From Poronia punctata (taxonomy: Eukaryota > Ascomycota > Sordariomycetes > Xylariales > Xylariaceae): a stretch of 64,000 bases of DNA. The stretch covers positions 88,925 to 152,924 of the forward strand of contig MU401468.1 in assembly GCA_022579005.1 (NCBI GenBank). The letters are read 5' to 3'. The notes below the pieces were generated by a model. It was given only the letters and a program-made list of their open reading frames with translations, was not told the origin of the DNA and searched no databases. The translations under genes and the position numbers were made by a program. Of this stretch, positions 13,001 through 23,136 are shown in pieces (within the stretch, counting starts at the first letter, position 1; each line of letters starts with the position of its first letter).

Positions 13001-15019
13001 ATAAGCTTTATAAAAGCTAAAATTAAAAAAATATATTAGTAAATAATATAAAAAAAAAGCTATATTAATAAAAAATAATAAAACTTTAAGCATATAAGCT
13101 ATATATAAATAAAAAAGCAAGTGCTTAAAGTTTATAATATATTATTATAGCTTTTATATTTAATATAGTAAGCAAAGCAATTATTTACTTTAACTTATTA
13201 TAAGTGCAGCTAAATAAATAGCTTGCTATTAAAAAAGTAAATATTACTACTTTTATTTTTTATTTTATAATATAATACTTATAAATATAATAAATAAGCA
13301 GCACTTTTTTATAGCTATAAAATTATAAGTAGTTTTATAATAAATAAAAAAAACTATAAAAAAGCAGTTTTATTTAATTAAAAAAACCTACTATAATAAA
13401 TAAAATTATAAATATTTATATTTAGTACTACTTAGGCTTATTGCATAAAACTAAAAAAAAGGCCTAAACGTAAAAATTAAAAATTTAAAAAAATTTATAA
13501 ATAAAAAAAGTAAAAATTTTAAAAAATATATAAAACTTAAAAATAAATATATTATTAGTTTTATAATATTAAAATGCTAAAAAACGTAACTAAGCTAGGT
13601 TAACTATTTAAAAACTTTAAAACCTAGCTTTAAAAAAATAGAAAACTAAGCTAGCTAAAATATAATAATAATAATAATTTTTAAAACTATACTATTTACT
13701 TAATATAAATAATAATTAAATATAAACTTATAACTTTTTATAAGCATATAAATATTTGCTAAAAGCTAAAATAAAAAGTAAACTAAAAATTATAAGCAAT
13801 ATAATATATATAGTAAATATACTATATAATAAATTTAAAACTTATATTAAAAAATTAAAAATATAAAAAGCAATTTAAACTAAATAATGCGTTTTTAAAG
13901 CTAAAAACCTTTTATAAAGATTTTTATATAAAGCTATTATTATTAAAACAAATATATTTTAAAAAACTTTTAAAGCTTAATACTATTTAATAAATAATAA
14001 TAATTATATTATAAAGCATATTTAAATAAATTATATAGTTATATAATTAGTTTAAAAAAAGTTTATAAAAATTTAAATATTTTTTAGTAAAAAAGCACTA
14101 GCACTTTTAAAAACTAAAAATAAGCTAATTAAACTAATAATAACACTATTATATATAACTAGTACAACTTTTAAAAAGTAGTTAGCTTGCTACTAAATAG
14201 TAGTTTAAATATTATAGCTAGCATACTTTAACTACTTATTTTAAAAATTACACTTTTTTTAAAACTTTTAAAAAGTAATTAAGTACTTTTATAATATAAT
14301 TTAAATAAAAATAATAATAAACAAAACTATTACTTTAAATAAAAAATACTAAAATAAAAAAAAAACAAAAAAGTTTTTTATTTAATATAAAAAATATTAT
14401 TAAAAAACGTTAAAATAACTAAAAAGCTTTTATTTTTAAATTATAACTTAGCTTATAACTATTGCTATATATAAACTTAAAATAAAATTAAAGCTAATAT
14501 TAATACTACTACTATTAATACTTTAAATTTAAACTTTAATAAAAAAAGTAAATAACTAAGCAATAATAATTAACTATATTAATTAACAACATTTTATATA
14601 ATACTAACTAATTATAATAATTTATAAAAAAAAATATATAAACTATAATTTTTTATAGCCTAAGTAATTAGTAATCTACTAAATAATAATAAGTGCGCTT
14701 TAAAGTTTAACTCTTTTTATTAAGCTTTATACGCAAGCACTTTAAAAAAAAGGCTACTTGCTAGCTAACTATTTAAATAAAGCTATAAGTATATAACAAA
14801 AGTAAAAATTTTAAAAAAAGCTAAGCAGCCTAAAAAAAGCTAAAAAAAAGAAAAAAATACCAAGATGCCTAAAGTAGCTAAAAACTATAAAGCCTATATT
14901 ATATAAAAACAAAGGTACAAAGTACAAAAAACAAAAAGGGTTAATTTAGACCAACAAAAATGTAAACCTAAATAAGCAGCTAAGGTAGTAGTGCAAACAA
15001 ATAAAAGACTTCAAGCTCG

Positions 15020-15031
15020 AACAAAGACCAC
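15020..15031. repeat. Right target-site duplication of the LINE
   Basis: AACAAAGACCAC, identical to 1756-1767, follows the last LINE base. Base composition returns to normal here. Confidence 0.85.
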
Positions 15032-18000
15032 AAGACGTCGATATACCCTGCCGACCTTATGATTGGGTTGTACCGGTACCCTCCCGTCAAAACGGTTAGA
15101 TACGCCTGTTCTAATCCCACACACGTCGCAATAGGATTGTCAGCTCAGCCCAAACAACTGTGATGGGGAGTAGGTAGGTTAGCTCGGTTAGGTAGGTAGT
15201 TGTACAAGTTGTACAAAGGTCGGAAAGGGCCCCCAAAGGTTACATTTACGCAGGGAGGAACCCATCTTTCCTGACGTCCTAGATTTCAAGTAGGTACTGT
15301 ACACCTAGTCAACCTGCGCGTCTGTAAGATAGGTATGCGGTATGCCATAGGTTACTGTACATAGACTGCATCTGTATCGCTGTAATGCGTTTGCACATTG
15401 ACGAGCTACTACCCAAAGATCTCATAGCCCCTAGATGATGAGTGCATTTGAGAAGGCGACAAACAAAGAGTAAAAGTCACATTGTGTTACATACCTGTCG
15501 ATAAGTGGTGGTAGTGGTTGGTTGGGATTATACGAGTAGGTGGGCTGGGTAAAGTACAATAATGGCCACTATGGGGAAATGCATGTGACTGTTTGAGTTG
15601 GGTAAACCCAGCCAGTCAGCCCTACCTGGATCCTGGACTTGACAAAAGCAATACGTAAATACGGTGTGCGGACAAGACCTCATTATGCTCTGGACGGGCA
15701 TACACATGACGGCGTCGAAATCAAAAATCCGACACTGCATCGAGCCTTCTGGACGAGATTATTTGTACTTCTATTGAAAAGGATGATGCACGATGCACGA
15801 TAGGTAGCGACGATATATATATATACATAGAATTCTACTGCGCAAGTTTTGTTATGGAAGGTTGTAACCTATGTCGGCCGCGCTCTGGGTAGGATCATCG
15901 TTTCTGATCAAGGACTTTTGGTTAGATCGCTGTCGTCGCCGCAGCCACCGGCTATCGAAGTTACCGATGCAACCTCGTCTGCTCTTCCGAGTAAGATGAG
16001 TACGAATATAACTATCCGGACCAACGACCTGCGACGGGTTATTATCAAGTGTTCCGTTGAGTGCAAAGGAACATAATGTGTACGAGTAAAGAGAGTGTTA
16101 ACATACAGTACCTTATATTCCGGGTTGAGGTTCTACACGGTCCTTGCCGTCCATGCCGTCCATGCCGATTTCGTGATATCCATGTACCTATTTTCAAGGA
16201 GTACAGCAGATAGATTTACAGAACACCGCATAAAGGGTTCAATTTACACGCATACATGCATATCTAAACATACTCGTAGCTCACATGTCCCTGACGAAGC
16301 GCTATCGTTTCATAACTTTTTCGCAGTGTCCACTGAGCTCGACTTAAAATCGCATCGAGGCAAGATCCCCAAGGTCTAGATACTTGTGGCAAAAACGATC
16401 CGGTCGCAACCAACGTGCACCCTAACAAGATTATCTGGGGCCAAGAAGAGAAAAGGGGGAAGCTTGAATCCGAGCTAAGATAGTCATTCCATGCAGGCTA
16501 AGAGCCTACGAAAGCCGCTGCATCTTGGCGCGGTCCTTGGCGTCCGTAAATGGCCTTATCAGCAAAGCCGTTCTAACCGAAACGCTTCGCTACTATTTTC
16601 AGTACCTACTCGTATTAATAGGTACTTACATTGTGGTTCACCCTGCGAAATTGTAAATAGCACAAGCGATATTTGGGATTGTTGTAGATATGAAATCGTT
16701 TGAGAGTTTAAGAGAGGGTTCTCTATGACTATAAAAAATGATTCATCGCGACACATGTAGTCGAGAGCAAACGCAACACGTGATAAAGAACGGTAAATTC
16801 ATTTCTAGTTGTAATTATTGGAAACAAGTTCCTGTACAAATACGGTAAAGAGCGTAAAAATCTGGCAAATTACATGCATGAGGGTGGTAGACCTTGCGAC
16901 GTAGCGCGAGGTACATGTACCGAGAAACGTGACATCCCTGGTCACTTCCTACCTCCCCCAGTTTATATTTTGTCAACGCCAAGTTGTCACTTGATACACA
17001 GAGCGCTGTCTGGTCTCTACGTGTAGATAGACTTGCTATCAAATTAATATGAGTACGAATACTTTTTCTAATTTTTAATGTCTGACTCCGGTGGATTACA
17101 ATCAGAATGTGCAACCTGGCAATATAAAGAAAACACCATGCTGCCTCGAAACCCGCCTTGGACTTGAATGATGGTTGGTAGGTTGTAAAGGACGGAATTC
17201 GGGCGGAATGAATGAATCCAAGCCTTTGTAAGAACCCCACCAACGGCGCCGATCGCGAGTAAAAAGCTGAGTAACGCTCGCTATGGAGTACTACTCAGTA
17301 GACACGTTTGCTACAACAGGACTACCGACTATGTTCTATTATGAATAAGGTATTTAACATTAATGTTTACAGCACGGTAAGGTCCTAAAATCAAAGTATC
17401 GGCGCGACGGCACCTGCCTTATCGTCGGCATCTTTAAACATCAACGGCCGGGGCGGACCCTTTGTAACAGTTTTACCAAATAAATCTGGGGTTGAGGTAA
17501 CGACAGATTTGCGCTCTGATCCTCGCCTCAAGCCCCTCTAAAAAGTCGTGACTAGACTACTCGTAGCCTACCAGTACAAAATTTCCAAGCACTTTTCTGG
17601 ATGTTACCGGACGATGTACCAGTACCCGGCGATCAGGACTTTGCCTTATTACAAGTCCTGGCTGACACATGCGCGTTGGGGACATTTGACATGCCCCTTT
17701 CTCGCTTCTCCACTTTTACTCCGTTATTGTAGCGTAGCATGTCCCTTGCCATGCCCATAATGAGTGTGCATTTTATTACCACCTGCAAGAATGTGCACTA
17801 AACAAGGAGTTCTGTAGATGTCGCCATCCGTACTCTGACGCTAAGGAAGGACACTAGAAGTAATTCCAAGACTCCGTTCGGGTTTCGTCCTTATCCCTAC
17901 CCACAACCATAACCCAAGATCCCTCCCCTCCGCGACCCGAGACGAACTTTTGACTCCTCTTTCCCTCTAGTCAACCTCTTGGTATGTCCTACCTCAGGAT

Positions 18001-19034
18001 TTCCTATCGCTCGTAGAGAGATCATTCTTTCTTCTTTTTATTCTTCTTCCATTCGCATCCGACTGTCAAAGAGTCGTGTACGCCGACTAAGACTGGTTTA
18101 TCTGGAGTCGACTGTCGCGTGCGTGTCCTATCGCCTTTCCGTCGCCCGTGATTGCGTCGGATCTGCTGGGTCGTTGCTTCATTTTATACTCGGATCTATT
18201 TAGATAATTATACGATTATTGCCCGTATTGCGTTTGTCACTGCGGCTTGCCACTCGCTCGACCTTGAAACCGATCGAACCCCGATTCCTATGATATACGT
18301 ATCCGCTTACCCGCCTACTCGACTACCTTTTTTTGGTGCCGCGGTGCCTTGCGTCGAAAGTTTGCTGTGTGCGACGATAGTCATATAGTCGAAACAACGA
18401 TAATCCCAACTGGACTCGCGAATATATTGCCGAAGAACGGTATAGCACACAGCTTGGTGTAGGGGTCTCTTAAAGCACCCGTTGCAGAAAAGAACAACGA
18501 GGCGACGTTACGAAACCATCCACTACATCTTATGGGGATGATATAGCGTCGTTGGAAATCCACTGGAGGCTCAATACGACATAATACAATATGCCTATCG
18601 GCAAAGAAGGGAACGTCAAATGGGTCGATGTAAGTTGAAGCTTGTATCTTTTTACCTCTTGTCACATATCAGGTTACGGCACTCGACGCCCACCGCAGGA
18701 CACGAAATGGCAAGCGCACCGGTGGCCGGCAGTTGTTTTTACACATGGCCGTTCGATTTCAATCGCTCGTCCTGGAGGGATACAGGGTTGGAAGTCCAGC
18801 ACAGTGGATCATGTCGTATGACACTGAGGACGGTGCGAGATGCCGTCGCTTCCTCGGTGCCGGTCCAGGGAAATCTAAAGTTTGGACGTGCATAATGTTG
18901 CCGTCATGGGCAGCATTCCAGGTTCCTGCGCGCCTGCGGGGACTCTCACCACCGAAGCATTGTCGCGTCCATATCCTTGCATAGCAAACAGCCTACTCTA
19001 CGTGTCGCGTTTACTGACATGGATTTACATATAG
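15032..19034. other. Gene-free interval between the retroelement block and the acyltransferase gene
   Basis: Frames are short and overlapping on both strands, with no domain I recognise. The longest, on the - strand at 16815-17243, lacks an ATG start. Five copies of TACTCGTA or its complement occur between 15531 and 17565. From about 17,880 onward the + strand becomes pyrimidine-rich with a strong GTATGT donor near 17,981, which could be an untranslated leader of the downstream acyltransferase gene. Confidence 0.5.
15531..17565. repeat. Cluster of five TACTCGTA/TACGAGTA 8-mers
   Basis: Exact copies start at 15531, 16081, 16271, 16607 and 17558. The same 8-mer or its complement recurs through the non-coding parts of the window (24 copies in all, listed under findings). 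Function is unknown. Confidence 0.6.
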
Positions 19035-20361
19035 GGCCTGAGAGGTCTGGCCTCATCGCTAGTCGTTCTTACCCATATTGCGCGAGCCTTTGATGGCGAG
19101 CTCTTCCTTCCGGCCTCTGCTGCAGGCGCGGCGCCTCGAATTCTTCAACTTCCTTTTCTACGAATCCTCGTCCAGGGCCGTATCGGTGTCACCATCTTCT
19201 CCTTCGTTACCGGATATGTATGCGCGCTGAAACCCATCAAACTGTATCGCCAAAACAACCAAGATGCCGCCTTCAGCGCCGTCGCCAAGTCTGCTCTCCG
19301 CCGTGTTCCTCGTCTGATCATCCCTTGCTCGTTTGCTACTGTTATCATCTGGTTTATGGCGCAACTGGGAATGTTCCTAGTGGGGAAGTCGAGTGATTGC
19401 TGGTGGTGCGGTAAGACTGCGCCTGACCAGATGCACAGCATCTTCTCTGCCATCAACAGCTTGGTCTTCAACATCATCAATACCTGGACGCACGGTGCGA
19501 ACGCGTACGATGGGAACCAGTGGACTCTGTTGCCCTTGTTGAGGGGCAGTATGCAGGTCTATACGTTTATTGTCGCAACTGCCTATCTACAGCCGCGATA
19601 TCGTATGATTTGTAGCTTGATTGTCTATCTCTACTTTTACATCGGAGGCGATGGTGAGTATCTCTTTTTCTGTCTCTTTTCCGACCAGGTTTAAGACAAT
19701 TTACTAACTGTTCATAGCTGCGTTTGGCATGCAATTCTTCTGGGGTGTGTTCCTCTGTGATGTCCAAAACACTCCCGAAGCGAACGAGTTCCTCGTTAGA
19801 CGGCCGAAGCTCTCCCGTGTGTTGTCCGTCATCTTCATGACTCTCGGTCTATACGTTGCCTCGTATCCCGAAGGCCACCCCGAATGGACGACATGGTCTC
19901 GCTGGCAGTTCCAGGTTCTTTCCCGCATCGTACCCAAGCACGCCGAGATTCCTCGCTATGGCTCTGGCATCGGATTGCAACTTATTACCCTGGGTTTGCA
20001 CTTCATGCCCTTTCTCCGGGACATCCTGTCTTCCAAGTACCTTCTCTGGCTCGGCAAGCAGTCGTTCGCCGTCTACCTGCTCCACGGTCCTCTCCTTCGC
20101 AGCGTTCTCTGCTGGATGGTTTACGGCATCTACGTGCCCCCTGATATCACGAATGAGTCGGGCGAGGTTCTGCACGGCAAGCTGGTATTCCCTGGTGCTA
20201 TGAGACTCCTGATCTCGTTGCCTTTCTGGATTCCTCTCAACTACGGTGCTGCCATGTTGTGGACCGGCTACGTCGACCCGTGGTGTGCAAATCTGACAGA
20301 GAAGGTTGTCAGCTATATGATGCTTTCACGTGACGAAAAGGGTGTGCTTCTGCCACAGTAA
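19035..20361 (+). CDS. Acyltransferase-3 family membrane protein (5' exon unresolved)
   Basis: Two coding exons are clear: 19035-19653 and 19718-20361, joined over a 64-bp intron with GTGAGT, TACTAAC and CATAG. They give 420 residues. The first exon begins GLRGLAS and runs through VVLTHIARAF, the opening of the acyltransferase-3 domain (PF01757) with its conserved His. Several hydrophobic segments follow (about residues 40-55, 85-105, 175-200, 235-255, 310-375), as expected for this multi-pass family that moves acyl groups onto small molecules, lipids or polysaccharides. The substrate cannot be read from sequence. The exon at 19035 starts after an ATATAG acceptor with TACTGAC upstream, so a further 5' coding exon must exist. 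ATGs at 18708 and 18745 are candidates, but I could not choose a donor. Family call is firm; the start is not. Confidence 0.85.
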
Positions 20362-21639
20362 TAGCCCAAATAACGAAAGGGAATCGGCCAATCTATAGAC
20401 GATGGACTATGGAGTCTAGTATCACTGGCCGGAGGTACTTGACGAATCGCCTTTGTGTCTGGTTTCGCCCGCACGCTCTTCTCGGCTTGTGTAGCCGACG
20501 AGTGGACGTGACGGGCTAGATGCAAGGTCTGTACAAAATATACCGACAAAACAATAATCATGCCGCGTCCCTTCGATTCTTGTCGATGCCATTACTTGGA
20601 CTTTACGAAGCAGGCGTTCACTGGTTTTGAGTACATAACGACATTGTTTCAGGGGTAATTGCATTGGAGGGGGGAGGTAGCATGCATGACACGGTGCGCG
20701 GTCACGGCTCATTTAAAAAATCCATTCATTCATTCATTCCAGCCTGGTTCGAATGGTGCCAAGTTGGACAATAATACCATTGAAGCATTTGTATTCAAGA
20801 TTGATGGGGAACAGGCATACCTTGCTCTTTTTTTTTTCGAGCTCTTATGCTGGGTAGATTGGTGATTGACTCGCAAAAGGCCGGCGAAAAGATTAGATGG
20901 GCGAAAGTTGGTGATTAGCACGCATGACGATGTACGTCTTTTATCCACTACATAGCGTGAAATGTACAAATCTATTTTTTTGTCTCTGGTGTGTATAATT
21001 TTTTCTGGTCATGATATGGTCGGGATTTGTGGTTGAAGCTTGGGTTGAAGCTGGCAACTGGGGTTAAGTTGGTAGGAGATGAGCTACCTTGCTGCGACTT
21101 ACGATATCATCTTCTATCGTATTTATACGGTCTTGTTGTTGGTTACATGTCCATCTTTCTGGCGCGTTTCCTGTCGAGTACCTAAACTGCTTAGTATATG
21201 TAGGTAGGTCATCCTTTGGGCAAAGTGGCCTTATATCTATCTAATAAGAGGTACTTGGTCTGACTTGCTAAGGTTACCTAGGTATTTGTACGCAATGTTA
21301 TGGAAAGCAGGCTGAAAGACGAAGATTATAGATCTTACACCTATCTTATCGTATAAGACTGTAATCTATTAAAGTTTAGGTTAGGGGGTTGGGTGTATTG
21401 ACTTTGTGACTTGTACTGGTAGGCATGGTTCGACGGGACAATATTATTAAAGGAAGACAAATAGTATATTTACTTTTATTTACGTCTAGATTAATATAAA
21501 TAACACGGGTAATATAATGGGAATGATCTTGTACGTGTCTACTTACTTAGGTTTGTTTTTGAGACAATTGCGCGAGAAAACTATATTTGGATGGATAGAT
21601 GGATGGATGGATGGGCAAGGGTGCTAGTGCAACGTCATA

Positions 21640-21733
21640 GGTGAGGTGAGGTGAGGTGAGGTGAGGTGAGGTGAGGTGAGGTGAGGTGAGGTGAGGTGAG
21701 GTGAGGTGAGGTGAGGTGAGGTGAGGTGAGGTG
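21640..21733. repeat. GGTGA pentanucleotide minisatellite
   Basis: About 18 perfect head-to-tail copies of the 5-mer GGTGA fill this stretch. Any open frame across it on the - strand is a by-product of the repeat. Runs of GG every five bases could in principle form two-tier G-quadruplexes. Confidence 0.95.
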
Positions 21734-22559
21734 TAGTTTGGGATTGATTACTAACGTGCTTATTACTTGCGGGGGGGATACGTTGATTTGAGACTGGCCC
21801 CTGGGACTGAGACTGAGACATGTCCAAAATACTCTTTAGGGGCGGGGTTTTGTTGTGTTAGAAGGGAAAGTTTGTAAAGTTTTTGTCTGTCTATCTGATC
21901 TGATCTGTACTTGTATCTATCTAATAGCACCTCCAAAAGGTTAGTCTACTGAGTATGAGCCTATGAGGTATGTATGTATGTATGTATGTATGGAATGTTG
22001 GAAAGAGATGCAGGGAGAAAACTTGGCAAGGGGGGGGGGGGGGGGGCGAACTTGAACTGGACCCCCCAAAAATCCCACGACGATCCCCTCTTTTCTTGAG
22101 GCTCAAATTGACATCATACTTGATATTTTTATTTTTAGCCCATCAAGATTTACTACGTTTACTTATCTATCACTCTGTTTATGTCAGGGAATAAAGATAT
22201 CCTGATAATAAAAATACACTAGACCAGGTAAAAAATGGTGAAACCGTTGATCTGCGTGCATATCACACGTTATATCTTTCCGTCATCGGGGGTTTTTTTT
22301 TCTTAATCTTTTTTTGCCTTCTAGATGAACATACCTAAATCAGGGGTCCATACATCCATGAACTGGTCTAGTTTTCTTGGGTGCTTGGGTTTTGACTGAA
22401 AGGGGGTATTCATCGTCGGATGATGGATATTTTTGGATTTGTTTCTTCAACCTGGATGTAGTGTCGGGGTAGGTTTAGGTAAGACTACCTGTCGATTTGG
22501 AAGATCGTCGCGATATAGGATGAAGCTATTTTTCACGATGGAACGAATATTCGGAATCC

Positions 22560-22588
22560 GTAGGTAGGTAGGTAGGTAGGTAGGTAGA
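22560..22588. repeat. GGTA tetranucleotide microsatellite
   Basis: About seven perfect copies of TAGG/GGTA. Shorter arrays of the same unit occur at about 30,409-30,430 and 47,217-47,229, so this unit is common in the non-coding DNA here. Confidence 0.9.
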
Positions 22589-22693
22589 TAGTGGCGGATG
22601 GATGAATGAATGAATGGAATCCTACTTGTAAGTTGTGATGTCAACAATTACTTTTTGCCATGACGATGACGAGAGGTAGGTAGGTAAGTTAGG

Positions 22694-22701
22694 TATATAA
22701 A
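22694..22701 (+). promoter_or_regulatory. TATA box of the small secreted protein gene
   Basis: TATATAAA lies 166 bp upstream of the ATG at 22860. A CT- and CA-rich leader follows (about 22,790-22,835), a layout common in well-expressed fungal genes. Confidence 0.55.
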
Positions 22702-22859
22702 TATCAGCTCTAGATGAAGGTCCAACTTTTTAATTTCAAAGCATACTCGTTAAATAAAACAAAACAAAATAAACGAACAAACCAAGTACTACATCCCATC
22801 TCTTTCTCACAACACCCAGAACAAAACAAACCATTACCGGCTTTGAAGAAGAAGAAAAA

Positions 22860-23136
22860 ATGAAGTTCTCCATCCAAACCATCGCCCTCTCCCTCTGCCT
22901 ATCCGGCTTCGTCATGGCTGATCTGCCTTATCGGAATCCAGAAGGTAAACTACCCAACCTACCTACCTACCCTTCCTAGCCCTGAAGACGACTAACAGAC
23001 AACGGTTCCAGGCCGAGACTTCCCCGTACATCTGCAACCACCCAGCGAAGCTTTCAAGACGGTCACGAGACCTGCGGGATGGCCCTGGAGTACAGGGACA
23101 CCTCCTGTTCCGCGCAAGGAGTCTGAGCAAAAGTGA
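22860..23136 (+). CDS. Small secreted protein, 69 residues, two exons
   Basis: Exons are 22860-22944 and 23012-23136, with a 67-bp intron starting GTAAAC. The branch sequence CTAAC is at about 22,992, so the AG at 22998 is too close and the AG at 23011 is used. The protein starts MKFSIQTIALSLCLSGFVMA, a textbook signal peptide with cleavage predicted before DLPYRNPE. The mature part is about 49 residues, has no cysteine, is rich in Pro, and ends PVPRKESEQK. It carries a GWPWSTGTPP segment. I do not recognise the family. A cysteine-free secreted peptide could be a small effector-like or signalling peptide; this is inference only. Using AG 22998 instead gives a different 3' frame, also open, but with worse splice geometry. 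A TATA box at 22694 supports a real gene. Confidence 0.7.

Larger units (their letters stand above)
1768..15019 (+). mobile_element. RIP-degraded LINE (non-LTR retrotransposon), split by a nested gypsy element
   Basis: The block is extremely AT-rich, full of stops in all frames and nearly devoid of CpA/TpG outside TGC/GCA contexts, which is the expected outcome of RIP. Ignoring stops, the + strand from about 11,600 to 13,000 still reads as a LINE reverse transcriptase. A fingers-region match (LLNVDYK-like) is at about 12,115-12,150, and the catalytic YADD appears as YANN at 12,616-12,627. Identical 12-bp duplications flank 1768-15019. Removing the gypsy element and one copy of its 5-bp duplication leaves about 7,415 bp, close to the ~7 kb of Tad1-like fungal LINEs. 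The 1768-4290 part would hold the 5' region and first ORF; I could not identify a domain there. The ends (1768-1800 and 14,940-15,019) are less mutated than the interior. Tad1-clade membership is inferred from size and host. Confidence 0.85.
20362..22690. other. Gene-free interval with tandem repeats
   Basis: No supportable gene. The interval contains the 3' flank of the acyltransferase gene, a GGTGA minisatellite at 21640-21733, a GGAT tract at about 21,590-21,613, a GTAT tract at about 21,967-21,990, a G-run at about 22,030-22,047 and a GGTA tetranucleotide array at about 22,560-22,588. Confidence 0.6.

Noticed and set aside
16815..17243. 142-codon - strand frame
   Set aside because: No ATG at its start, no family resemblance, no splice or promoter support.
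20740..20760. GGTTCGAAT resembling a tRNA B box
   Set aside because: No matching A box or cloverleaf can be formed around it.
21624..21827. - strand frame with tandem LTSPH-type repeats
   Set aside because: Created entirely by the GGTGA minisatellite; not a protein repeat.
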